Of a stretch of DNA of 64,000 nt, positions 1 through 12,210 are shown piece by piece. Below the pieces are notes generated by a model that was not told where the DNA came from, did no database searches, and was given only the letters and a program-made list of their open reading frames with translations. A program made the translations under genes and the position numbers. This DNA comes from Ophioderma brevispina (lineage: Eukaryota > Echinodermata > Ophiuroidea > Amphilepidida > Ophiodermatidae). The stretch is taken from NCBI GenBank assembly GCA_023653785.1, contig JAMKCH010041379.1:1-64000 (forward strand), in the 5' to 3' direction. Numbering within the stretch: position 1 is the stretch's first letter; each line of letters begins with the position of its first letter.

Positions 1-1326
1 TTCCTGATCTAAATTGGTCACAAAATGCAACTGGTAGCATTAGCTTATTATGCTTGATAAGAAAGTTAGTATTATTTAATTCGAAAAAAAAACCAGAATT
101 TCCCCATGCAAAGTATAGGTGCTTTTGCCTGCCAGTTTCTCTCTTACACCAACAGGGGGCGCCATAAACATAAACAAATGTCACATCATCTATATAACAC
201 TAGTCAATAAATTCCCATCAAGTTCAGCCAAAAACCTGTATGAAAATCGGGATATTCTTAACTTCGTTGGTGAAAAATCAAATTTTCCCCTACACTGTGT
301 GTCTATGGAAATTGACAGTGTTGCTGACACGAACTTATGATGTCATTCTGACGTAATGTTAGGCATGTTGGTACTCATTTTCGAATGAGGAGGACCATAG
401 CTATCCATTGTTACCACAATGGGTGAAGTGTCTGTGATATTCCTGTATCGTACTAGGCATGTTGATACTTCTCTCCCGAAGGGGGGGGGAGTTGCCATCC
501 CCCTCTATCCATCACTATGGGATCATCCTGTACCTTACCTATATATACCTCGGTGGATATTAGTTTTTACATGATAAAGGAGCGTAAAATGTCAGAAGAG
601 GGTTTTTTTAGCAAGGCGGAAAGCCCCCCCCCCTAGACGAGGATTAACACTTAAGTGTATAAGGGGGAGGGGTCCATGTGGACCCGGCATTTTGTTTTTC
701 GTGGGCTAAATTATTTTTGCCCAAAATTTGATGTAATTGCCTAAATATCAGTTCCGCATGTTTTGGTGAAAAAAATCGGCCATGGCGTTTTTATGCTAAT
801 TAGCATAAATAAGCATTATGTGGCACTATTCACAACTTGTTTTGCCCCTTAATTTTTTAAAATTTGTATTTCAGCAATGTAAATGTATTTATTCTGTCCT
901 ATTAGGAGCCACTTTTCCATTTTTTTGGCGGGGGAAATTTGTGCGCGTTGTAAAATCGTTTTTTTGGACGGCCATATTGAATCGCTACAATCGATTTCAT
1001 TTTTTCCAGTTATGTTGTATGGTTGTGTTTATGTACCCTACCAATGACCAGAGTTTTGAAAATAATCCAGTGTTTTCAGAAGGGGTCGAAGGGTACACAA
1101 TCATGCCCCCCATACACCAACAGGAGTGCACAAGACCTATACACTTTAAAGTATTAACATGCTACCGGGGTGCAGTGGAATAAAATTATCCGGAGAGTGT
1201 CTGATCAGGGTGTTTTCGTGTGCACGTGAGTACACTCCTGGATACGCCGCGGCGCGCCGTTGGGTGAATAGAAATTTTAATTTGCTTGCTTGAAAATTAT
1301 GTGAAATTCGAAAGTATATTGTTATG
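1..1326. other. Unrecognised non-coding sequence
   Basis: I recognise no gene here. The longest open frames have no motif and no splice-site context. Visible landmarks are G and C homopolymer runs near 481-490 and 626-634, a perfect 14-base palindrome ATGCTAATTAGCAT at 793-806, and an isolated GC island CGCCGCGGCGCGCCG at 1245-1259. Confidence 0.6.
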
Positions 1327-1535
1327 TTATTACATAACGCGTTAATTTTTATTACATTACGCGTCAATTTTTTTTTATTACATTACACGAAAATTTTTAT
1401 TACATTACGCGTCATTTTTTTTATTACATTACGCGTCAATTTTTATTACATTACGCGTTTTATTACATAACACGTCAAAATTTATTACATTACGCGTCGG
1501 TTATTACATTACACGAAATTTATTACATAACACGG
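1327..1535. repeat. Tandem array of ATTACATTACGCGT-type monomers
   Basis: About ten imperfect copies of a 17-26 base monomer run head to tail. The shared core is TTATTACATTACGCGTC, separated by runs of A or T of varying length. At least six monomers keep an intact ACGCGT palindrome; others show ACACGA or ACACGT in its place. The last monomers carry the ACATAACACG variant. The varying spacer length and constant core mark it as a degenerate minisatellite. No coding potential is seen. Confidence 0.9.
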
Positions 1536-2395
1536 TGTAACAGGGGCCAACTCTCCTCCCCGTTCGGTACGCCACTGTGGCACTATCAACGACAATCAAG
1601 AAATAAAAAAAAGTGAATCTCTACTACAGGAGAATCGCCAAGATTATGAACTTATTACTGCCTCTGCCTGGAAGAACGAGAAAGATGCATCTACTGGAGA
1701 TGTGGAGTTTCTTTTACAACCAAAGGTTCACGTCATGTGTCAACCTTGTAAACCGTAATGAGCGCATCTTGAAGCTTACGCTGATGGGTAATTCTGAAAC
1801 AAACAGTGTATTAGTAAAATGATTACATCCGTGAAAGTGATTACACAAATAGGATTCGTTTTTTTTTTTTAGATTATTGAAAAGAGGGAAACTGGCAACA
1901 GATTAAATAAATACGACGGAAACATACAAGGGTATCGAAACCGAAAATACATTAGGCAGTACCCTGTGGTATAGTGGTACATCTCACGAGTGCAATGGGT
2001 TCGCGACGTTGTATTTTTCGTCTTTATTTAATTCACCAGTTTGTCAAATTCTGGGACAGTTTTGTCAGTAAAGAAATCACGGAACTTGTCACACATATGC
2101 TTTATTGAATCTGTGAATGGAAAAGGAATGGCATTCTGTTTAGTGTAAAGTATTAATGGTTCTAAAAACAGCTTTATTCCCGGCACAGAAAGTTGTTTAA
2201 TTATTTGTTCATGTAATAATTTATGAAATACAGTGTTCTATGGAAACATCTAGGATAAAAACGTTGTGGAGGAATATGGTGTGACCCTGCTAATTACACT
2301 TGATCTGCAAATGTCGATTTCCATTGAAAATAAGAAGCACTTTAATTCGCTTGGAAAACAATCTTAATCTCAATTTCGTCGATTTGGTGTTGACA
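1536..2395. other. Unrecognised non-coding sequence
   Basis: No gene is recognised. A box-A-like TGGTATAGTGG and a box-B-like GGTTCGCGAC occur near 1975-2010, but they are too close together for a tRNA (see rejected items). The remainder is AT-rich and shows no other structure. Confidence 0.5.
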
Positions 2396-2430
2396 GTGTA
2401 GATTTAGGATTTAATAGTCCCGCGCACGAT

Positions 2431-2808
2431 AATAGTGGTAAGGGACCGTGTGTTAGGTTTGGTTATTATAGGTAAGTTGTTTTTGTTAAGTTAAAATTTA
2501 AAAACAAACCAATTTTTCACACAGTTACCAATGAAAGCACCGCAGAAATAAAAAGTGTAAGGGACCGGTGTTAGGTTATGGTTATAGTTATAAGGTTGTA
2601 ATTAAATAAGTGAATAGCGTATTAGGTTTATTGTTAGGGAGTACTGTTAACCGATTAATATACTGTGACCCTGTTATTTAAACTGATTTTCCAGCAATAA
2701 AAAAAAAAAAAAACTCAAGCAGAGAAAGGACGTTGAGCTATGAAGTTCGACCTGTTTCCATTATTCGCGGTATTTTTTTTATTTCTGCGGTGCTTTCATT
2801 GGTAACTG
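2431..2808. repeat. Composite direct and inverted repeat
   Basis: A direct repeat with core GTAAGGGACCG followed by TGTTAGGTT and GGTTAT occurs at about 2438-2467 and again at about 2557-2585. Overlapping it is an inverted repeat: 2521-2554 (core CCAATGAAAGCACCGCAGAA) is the near-perfect reverse complement of 2777-2808. Inverted arms of about 32 bp around a 220-bp centre suggest a small non-autonomous DNA element, but no target duplication could be defined. Confidence 0.6.
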
Positions 2809-2815
2809 GGGAATG

Positions 2816-5800
2816 AAGGGAGTTGGTTGGAGAGGATTTTTACACGCGACAGTCTTTCGATCATTTATGCTATCATAAAGATTATTGTGATATTCATAAT
2901 TCATGTATCTTATGGCATTTTAATTTGAATTGCAAGTTGCTGGTTCCAGCTACATGTAGTTAATAATATAACATATTGCAACACACGAATAAAACAAGCA
3001 GTGGAGTGGTAGTTGAATGCAGCGTTGTATGATCAATTTATTTAAAATTAAACATTTAAACATGCCTGTTGTGGCTAAAAATATTGAAAAAGTACATATG
3101 TTAAACTAATGTCATCGTACCAACTTCTTCTTAACTTGATCCTAACTCCTTTTATTCCTTTGAATCTTAAAGAATATTTTTAAATCTTGTGAGGGGTCGA
3201 TTATAAAGTAATAAATATGAAACCTTGTGAAACATGGAAGTCGGTAAAGAGGACATGATGGAATGGCGTCTTTTCACATAAGTAGTGAAGAAGGTTCTAT
3301 TTCCAGTGGAAAACGTATTAACTGCAAAATCGTTTCTAACCGCGACTTGGCAGCCAAATTAATTGTTCCATTAAGAATACGGCGGGGTCAAATATTGCAC
3401 CAACTTAAAACACCATGAGTACCAACCGATTAACTTTGTGGTCATCGCTGTGAATACTGTTTAAGTGTGTACACAATTCACACAAGCGACTGCTTTCAGT
3501 GCCTACTAAAAATATGATGACGATGGAAATTGATTGGCGCACCGCACATTGAACATTTTAAAAAGGGACAGCTGTGATCTTAACTAAATGCCATCAATAT
3601 TTAATGAATAAATGCGCGTAATGTCAACACAACGTTTTGATTAAATTATTCAGATGGCCACCTGGTATACCATAAGATATACCTTTTGGATTGAACCGGA
3701 TTAGGATTATTGAACAGTATTGAGGTCGTCATTGTTCGTCAAGTGGCCACCTTGTTGTTCGAGTAACTCTGTCTGAAACATATAGTTGGGTCATTGAAGA
3801 ATGAGGCCCTTCCACAGTTCTTACTGAACATGTCCGACTTTTAGCTGTTAGAGGAATAATCTAACTTCACTGTGCGCTGCGATCCTGTACACTTGAATGG
3901 AAGATGATTGGCATGCAAATGTCAATGCTATGTCATTGTGATGATGAAGAACCCACTTGCGAGCTTGTGGGGAAGTAAGTATTGAAATGCTGGTATAGGT
4001 TACCAGCATTTCGACTACACTGGTCGTGTGCTCTGATCTGGCTCGGTACATTTCCGATACTTCATCCTGAACAGGAAGTACACCTTTTCCAGTTGAGCAC
4101 ACGACTGCGCACGCGATATCTGAACTCAAGAAGGGTTTATTCCGTGACCGTAGAGAGCATACGTTAAATTCTCAGTGGCTCTGTCTTTTCTGAAGGTAAT
4201 GGACTATTTGCCAAGACCTACAAAACTATATAATTCTACAATTCAGGGATCGATAGAGGTTCAACTTGTTCGCCATTTATCTCGATAACCAAACAAAAAA
4301 ACAATGGTCAACCTATAGTCTTGTTGCAATTGCATCCCTGTTTGACAGGTTAACAATTGAGACCATTCTTAAGAAATCGATGCAAATATTAAAGTTTAAT
4401 GTTTAATGATAACTCGACATTTGGACGATCTTTGACCCTTATATAATTGGATTACCCCCCTTCCTGATGCGCCTACATATTGTCATTAACCTTTATTAAA
4501 GACAAATTACTGACAATGAACTGCTTTCTAACGGTCAGGGAATTGCTCCAGATGACTCAACTATCACACTAACTATCAGGAGATGAAACAGGCATCATTA
4601 ATCGCCAGTTTTATTTATACCCTACTCTTTGTCAAAGTACCTTTAACAAGATAAGCGTACAATAACAGCCCATTTGAAGAGCGCCCCCCATTTTCAAAAT
4701 TGAGTTTTGCACAATTGTGTTGGTAATTGTCTAGGAAATATACCTGCGAGTGGTAAATGCTCACAAAATCGGATTTTGTTTAAAAGAAGTGATTTGTATT
4801 AGGAATTGGGATCCTTGATTGATCGTGTAATTGGTTTTGTGAAGCTGGAATCGCCCACATTATGTCCGACACATGAAATAGTCCCGGAAAATATACCACC
4901 TCACGAAAAGTGACCTCAACTGGACTTGCACTGAAGCCCCTGATAAAACAACCTAATGGATGAGCGTAAAACACGTCTGACGCAAATTTCCTGGCTATTT
5001 CGTACTGAAGGACGTTTCCATACACCGTTGAATTATTATCGGGATCTAGATATTATTCTATCTTTACAAAATCCTTATTTTGCGACACATATCATAATAT
5101 GGCTCTAGCATTCACCGGTATTGTTTACCAGCATACAATTTGAAAACTGTGCCAAAAAATCTCAAAATATCAGGAAACTAGGGGAGCGCTCAGTCAAAAA
5201 ACAGTGATGGCATGCTGTTATTGTTGTTGCGCGTAATGCGATCGACTGCTCTATGCCCGTCCCTCTGGATGTTCCACGCGCGTTACATCTTGCTAAAAGT
5301 AAAAGGTGTTTTGATAAATAGATAGTCTAGTACAAAACAATGAAAGTGTCACAATAGCTTAACTTTGAACAATGAGATGTTGGTAAAAATTGTCTTTATA
5401 AATAATTAAGTTGTGGTTTGAGAAATGGGCAAAGTAAGCCGCATGTGAAAAGTCAAGACAATTAGATGAAAAAGCGTAGGCCGTGATAGACAGGCTCTCC
5501 TATCCTGAAAGGACTCTAATTCCAGTCTTCAATTCAATTGACATTACACTGTTCTGCAATTTTCTTTTGGCCCACGCTTGTATCCATGTTACTCATTGTT
5601 ATCCGTTACCTTTTCGTGGTTTGGATTCTGGAGCACTGGTGCTTCCCTTAATGTTCCGCTACATCATATAAAAGTAAACACCCAGGACATATACTTATAC
5701 TTGAAAAACGTTATCGTATCGCGTTAAATTTACTGAAAGGTGTCTACCATACCTAAGCAAGTTGGGCCTTATAAACACATTCAGCAGAAGTTTTAGAAAT

Positions 5801-6925
5801 GGGAGCTGTGTTTTCATCAAATATGCCAATCTATGGCCGAACCTTTATTTTGTAAAAAAGAGCAATTTGAGTGGATTTGCCCAAAGAAATGATAAAAAAA
5901 TGGAAAAGTTGATGGCTCCTATGCTAAACAAATCTTCCCTCATGTTATGGAAGCTCAAGTGTTCAATTTTACCTATATCTAAATCAGAGAGCGTTATCTC
6001 TAAAAAATTGCTCCATTATCTTGGGGAAACAAACCTGAACCCCCGCAGTACGGTTCTAATCTAGAGTTAACAAAACTTATTTCGAAATAACAAGCTGATC
6101 CTTATCCCGAGATTTGGTCGGGGTCTTATCTAAAAAAAAACAAAAAAAAAAAAAACGGGCCCTATCTTGAGTAAACACTTCTTATCCGGGGTTATACTCG
6201 ATTCATCTGATATGTGACCCCGTACCATTCTTGCGGAGGTGAACAATTCAATGAGGCGCAGGGACTTCTGTTAATCATGTTATTGAGATCGATGTTAACG
6301 CCTGAAATACACGATAGTGCGTTTCCTTACATGAATGAAATTGTATTTAGTGGCAGGTGAGTGAGTTAAATGACCGGAGTGTCCTCCAAGATAATCCGGT
6401 GTGGCACGTGTATTTGAATTCTTTCATTTTCCCGGTAGAGCCCCTCTCCCACTTATGGAATACTGTCCAAAACTCTAGGACGCACGTACACGCGAATCCG
6501 ACTATAGTAAAGGTTAACCCCAATGCGACCTCATTGGCGATAACACCTCACCCCAAATACAAAGTATTTTTTCTAGGGAGAGAGAATTATTTCCGAGATA
6601 AGGTTCCTTATTAATAAGATAGGAAAGCCTTATCTTGAGATAAGCTTGTTATAGAGGCCATTCTATCGTTAAAACCTTTTAAAATCTCGAGCTAACAGCG
6701 AACGTGTTACTACTTGAGCTTACGATAACCCTAAAGCCAAGAGTTAATTATAATCCTAATGATATCGCGAGGGGTGAACCATGAAGGTCATCACTTTCGT
6801 GTGATAACGACTGAAAGCTTTGTACTTGCCACACTGTTTGATTGTTAAGTTGACAGACGCAAGTACCAATCAAACGTCCACATAATTAATAGGTATGTGA
6901 AAAAAAGCTTTAATGGAGAGCATAG
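2816..6925. other. Unrecognised non-coding sequence
   Basis: About 4.1 kb with no recognisable exon, RNA gene or transposon protein. The only clear structure is a hairpin at 3984-4012: 12-base perfect arms GAAATGCTGGTA and TACCAGCATTTC around the loop TAGGT. A shorter inverted pair (CGTGTGCTC / GAGCACACG) lies just downstream. The longest frame, 100 codons at 5762-6064, has no motif and typical AT-rich composition. Confidence 0.55.
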
Positions 6926-7111
6926 CCGGATTTCAATATGACGTCAGCCATGTTGGTGGATATACGCATTCCAGTACTACAAACATTCACCTTGCATGAG
7001 CCCTGTGCAACTCGCTAACTGGATACGATTGCAGCTTAATGTATTGTAGCCGGGATGATAATGCATCTTGTGCCACCACATGTCCTTGTTGCTGACGTCA
7101 TATGAATACGG
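6926..7111. mobile_element. Small hairpin (MITE-like) element with TGACGTCA in both arms
   Basis: The left arm (6926-6970) and right arm (about 7060-7111) are imperfect inverted repeats of about 45 bp. The outer ends read CCGGATTTCAATATGACGTC on one strand and CCGTATTCATATGACGTC on the other. Each arm carries an exact TGACGTCA (6939-6946 and 7093-7100). Size, symmetry and lack of an ORF fit a miniature inverted-repeat element. Superfamily is not assignable. Confidence 0.7.
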
Positions 7112-8496
7112 TTTTATTTATTTTGTAGATACTTTGAACTGAAAAAACACATTAATGTATGTTTTCATCAAAACGATTTTCAAATGGTATTTTGAACAAT
7201 ATGATTATTCAGCATTTTAAAAGTTAATTTCACACGTGTATGGAGGAAAATGAGCACATGCCGTCATACATTCGGGCGTCAGTCGTACGTTTTTGAGAAT
7301 TGATGTAAAGGTATTATTATTATTACGACTATATGTGGTTTTGAGTATTGATTGCATGAACACTCACGATTGTCTCGCCTTTTGTTACATTTAATAACTC
7401 AGTTTTCGGATATACCCTTTTTTTTCTACATCTTGATATTAACAAACAAACAAATCTCTTGTTTCATTTTGTGTTATGACTGACATTCGTCACACCCACA
7501 TACCGAGAGATTTCAGTTATAAGTGTTTAGATATAGTTTCAGGATATCGTGTGTGATGTCCAAGATTAGTTAAACCGGGTTTGCAAGCGGGGCAATTCTA
7601 ATAAAAGTACTATGACTGAAAACACTATATGTGATCACCCTCAAGGAAAACCTCGAAACCTTTGATTTCATAATCTGATGACATCGTCATATTTTGCAAA
7701 ATCCTAGTACTTGCAACTACAAGCACGCCCTACTAAATGTTTATATGAAACATCAAACCTAGTATACAAATCTCTTTAGCATCAACCAAGCCAATATAAT
7801 ACAAAACATGCATTGCATCCATACTGACCGAGAGGCAAAGTTTAAGACAGTCGTTGAATTGGGTATTCCCTTCTTGTTCAAAGAAGCTGATGTCCTCTAT
7901 CGGCGGGGGCTCCCACTTCTATATGCTTTCTTCAAAACCTTTTAGACCGCATTAGACCTAGTATTTGCTTTATTGACAACCGACATGTACTTGAAAATAA
8001 AACAAAAAGATGTATGAGAGATAGTTTTGTGTCCTGGAAAGCGAATATCTCAGAGCAGGTGGATCGGCTCATGAAAGGAGCTGTTGATTTCCATAACTCT
8101 TGAAACCACTTATAGTAGGATTTGGTTATGCCTGTCAGTTCATTAAAGTTTGTTGGGGGCGTGTTCACGATGCCATTCGTTCTGAGAGGTTAGTATGCTG
8201 TACCCACTATTTCAATAGAAATTCTAATGTTACGATGTCGGATCAGATTAGGCCATAATTAAAAAATGTTTTCTTTTCTCACGAGAAAATAAAACGCAAG
8301 GCAAATGCCTGAATCATTCCAAACAGCAACGTGAACAACTGAACGCATTACATAATAACAAGAAAATGATAGGAATAAGTGTATTACTCCGCCGAATTTA
8401 TTTGTCATTATTGCTGGAAGAGGATCATCTCGCACTTCAGAATCCGCCACCAATTTTTACACCACCTCAGGAACTTTAAATACGAGTTACTACATA
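7112..8496. other. Unrecognised non-coding sequence
   Basis: AT-rich sequence in which I recognise no gene, RNA or repeat. Short frames on both strands lack motifs. Confidence 0.5.
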
Positions 8497-8629
8497 TCGA
8501 GGTTTAGGCAAGAAGGCCCCCACTGCAATAGCTTGCCACAGTTTAGATTTGGCAGGTATAACACTTATACCAAACAACTGACAAGGGCAAGTATATTGCA
8601 GATGGGGCCTTCTTTCACTAAACCCTCGA
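8497..8629. mobile_element. 133-bp hairpin (MITE-like) element
   Basis: The two ends are inverted repeats of about 40 bp. The left begins TCGAGGTTTAGGCAAGAAGG and the reverse complement of the right begins TCGAGGGTTTAGTGAAAGAAG. Both continue through GGCCCC and CTGCAATA to a shared TTGCC. The centre is under 50 bp and non-coding. Compact symmetry of this kind is characteristic of a MITE. Confidence 0.75.
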
Positions 8630-11057
8630 TAGTTGTTGTTTTTCCAGTGTGATTTTTTCTAATCAACAACTGCTTGCATGCATTTTCCTCAATTCCGGAT
8701 ATTTTTCGTCCCTAAGGAATATGGAAAATCTAATACGTTTAAAGCCTCGTTTTACGCTGGTTTTCAATTTACTTTCGTCTGTTCCAGAAATATGTGTTTG
8801 ACGTTTCTGGTCCAATCATTATCTAATACTATAGTTTGCTTACTCATAACGAACTACAATATTTACGTGGGCCTAATCTCCTCAGATTAAGAGGTTCCCC
8901 GGCGATTTTCATGACACTTTGGGTCCTTCTTTGATTTTCTTCAACAAAGGATCGATTGCATGTCTCAGATTGTACGACAATCTATTCATTGAATCTGGTA
9001 TGAAGCCTTACATATTCAATACTAAAGGGTTCATTAATTGAGTTTAAAGCATCTTATTCCCTGCTGAAAAAAAGTTTGCAGCTTCAGCTGTTGATACGGC
9101 TTTTTTAGTTTTGACTCAACACCTCCCTCCAGATGTGTTTTGTGTAACCCGACAATATGCTTTTCCTGACAGGAATAAAAATCAGACTATAATCAAGATT
9201 ATTGATTATTGCCGGAAGCTTTTGTTGCAATTGTGATAATACGTGCAAGAAAATCAAAACAATATGCGATACAAGAAAGAAGAATGAAGAACAAAAAGCA
9301 AGCAAAAAATAAGCATTTATTTCTATTAATCTTCATGTTAAAATGTCATGTAAGTCTTTTAATTGGCCTTGAGGTTCGATTTTTATAGTGCTAAGCCCTC
9401 CATAAAAGCTGATGTGTACGGTACTAAATTGCTCGTAACAGCAGGAAACATTCCGAACAATTACAAAGCGTTACTTTGGCTACGAATATGTGATACTAGA
9501 CGTGTTGAATATGATTATACGCATCACCTTACGGGATTACTTATTACTGGCATTTGGTATATTTGGAGATAATGAGTGGTATTGTAAAATACAAAAATAC
9601 CCCCTATTAGAGGTTTTAATGATACATGTTATACTACCGTGTCATCTACTTTTTTACTTTTGTAAACTTCAAATTTAAATTCATAAACTATTTGACTTAT
9701 TTTAGTGAGTCTAGTAAACAATTAATAACTTGATCTCTTTGTTGCTGCGAGAATCGTGCCATTGGCTGCCCACGTGTTTCTAAAATTTGTCACATTTCAA
9801 CAAGTGCGCAATGTTAGGGAGTTTTATCATCAAAGTTCCATTTCGTATTATTAATTGAATTGATTGGATATGCTTCTATTGTTGTCGTGGCGATTTCTAC
9901 ACTTTGCTAAGTGTGCCAAATCGCGTTACTCCGATACTGGGCAGCCCTCTGACGCTTTTCGTGTTTATTTTCGGGTATATGAATTTCTTTGCGAGTATCT
10001 GTGTCAGTATGTGTATTAGCCACGCACTATACTTTAGGCCAACGGATCCGATGATATAAAAATCATAACTTTGGGTAGTCCGGGGGACGAGGCTATCTGC
10101 GGATCACAAAACCCTTTTAATCCGTGCCTTCTAAACTAACATTCGTAATTTCCTGTTGGGTGCCAGTTTTTCCTTGCAAGTTCATCAATAGCCCGTTCAT
10201 GTACAATGGTTATTCTTTCACAAACGCAGCAACAATTTTTATGAAAACTACATTCTGTCTATGAAGATCTGAATTGCCTTTGTTACCCCATTCTTGCAAA
10301 TGACCCAATGCTTGAGGTCTGCACGAAGGGCAACACTTGACTGCTGATGTCCAATCTCGATGATGCACGCTTTTGCATCCTTGATGCATGTGAGATATGG
10401 AATATGGGTAAAGTAAGAGGGTTCAAATTTGTAAAAATTTCATACGGGATTCAACCTGTGTATACACATGCTAATCTTGTTCTAATGATTTAAAATATAG
10501 TTTGCTAATTTATATCTCGGACAATTACTTTTACCAGAGTAGGCCTCAAAGTATTCAAGCTTACTTGGGGTAAAAATGAAAGGCCCAATTATTTCTCTCA
10601 AAAACAAAAAAGGGTCCAAATTCTTCATGCTATAGATAGTAATGTAAGTCAATGTTATGTTTTTTGTTTTTGACATTGGAGATATCTAAGAGATAGCTCA
10701 AACCTGAGTGTTAATTAATGTTTTATGAAAAGTCTAAAAATATTCATAGCTTCAATAATTAGGAGAAATAGTGTAAGGCCCACATGGTCATGGGGGATAT
10801 CACTGCATAACACTGGCATCTGTTAGATATCTTTGAGCTGACTAACAAAAGTAAATGTATAATTCCGGTTGTAACATATTCCATACGAAACCAATTTGAA
10901 ATCATAGGAAAATATAATGTTACGATGCCATTGAACAGTGTATTGCCTGTTGTGCAAACACCAAGGTTGGTAGATAAAGGAAACTATAATAGTTTTTTTA
11001 AACCCTGTCCTATACACTTTTAACCCCCGTTGAACATTTACAAATTTTCCCTCTTTT
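8630..11057. other. Unrecognised non-coding sequence
   Basis: About 2.4 kb without a recognisable gene or repeat. The sequence is AT-rich and every frame is short and motif-free. Confidence 0.5.
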
Positions 11058-12210
11058 TATAGGAATGACTCGAATTCCCATTCTAGAAGTTTGGGGAAGA
11101 AGGTTTTGAGATGTTTTTTCTATAGTTTGAAGGGTGCTGAATCAGATTTTTGTCCAACCTCTGGAAATATGGGGAACTTTTGTAAAATACTGGGGTAAAT
11201 TAGTACATGGTAAATTTGAAACTAAGTCATTGTGTTTTAAAAATGTACACCAATGTAATTTGCCCTCATTACTAATGATAAAAAGGTATCGATTGTCTAG
11301 GTCCGACCATTAGTTAAACATTTACAGCCCTATTAAGATTCAAGGTCATCCTTGGGTAACCTTTACCCAGTGCTCCGATTTGTTGAAACTGGTGTCAAAT
11401 TGTACGTCTTTGCCTACTAGCCAAAAAAAAAAAATGTTTGGATTGCCCATAGATGACTTTTTAGAGTGGGTCGGTCGGTCGGATTCTTAACTCAAAAATG
11501 CATCGTTGTACATTATTATCCGCACTACCATGCTAAGAACTGTTTTAACATCATCTTTTTTACATTTCGAAAGTTAAAAGTTGAAAAAAAAAATTTAGGG
11601 TTTTCAAATTAGGTCGGTACTCTTTGCACAGTAAATAAAATAAACTTTTTCCTGATTTTCAAAATTAAAATTGAAAATTAAGAATAAAATCCCAACCTTT
11701 TTTTGGCCTATATTACATTTATATGGTCATTTGGTTTCGGACTTCATGGGCAAAAGTGTAAGGGTCTACAGGGTCTATAGGGGTCCATCAAACTTGCCTC
11801 AAATGTCTACCTAACTGTCATCCAAGGATGGAAAGAATTTCTGCTTCAGTAATACGGCATGGCATAATTTGAACACCAGTTTCACAAAAATCTGAGCACT
11901 GGATTTTTTTTGCCCCAGAATGGCCTTGAACCTGAATCAGGGCTATTGCCGAGTACTAACGGTCGGAACCTAGACAAAACTATACCTTTTTTATAATCCC
12001 TTAGAATGAGACAAATAACATTGGTGAACATTTAAACACAATTTGACTTTATGTCAAATTTACACCCCTGTACTAATTTTACGCCCTTATTTTACAACGT
12101 TCCCACATTTCCCAGAGGTTGGACCCACAAATTTCTGTTCAGCACCCTCAACTATAGAAAAACATCTTCCAACCTTCTTCCCCAACTTCTAGAATGGGAT
12201 TCGATTATAA
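11058..12210. mobile_element. Foldback element, family A, full copy
   Basis: Arms of about 370 bp, 11058-11430 and 11850-12210, are inverted repeats of each other around a spacer of about 420 bp. The outer ends share ATTCCCATTCTAGAAG. Inside each arm, in order, come GGGTGCTGAATCAGA or its like, a CCAACCTCTGGAAAT block, a GTAAAAT block, GGTCCGACC, and TCAAGGTCATCC. The same arm recurs elsewhere in the window (27.3, 49.4, 52.0 and 58.9 kb), so this is an interspersed family, not a chance palindrome. There is no transposase; it is presumed non-autonomous. Confidence 0.85.

Noticed and set aside
1327..1535. CRISPR-like array
   Set aside because: Spacers are A/T homopolymer filler of irregular length, there are no cas genes, and the window is clearly animal DNA.
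1970..2012. tRNA-like promoter boxes (TGGTATAGTGG and GGTTCGCGAC)
   Set aside because: The boxes are about half the normal distance apart, and no acceptor stem or anticodon arm can be drawn.
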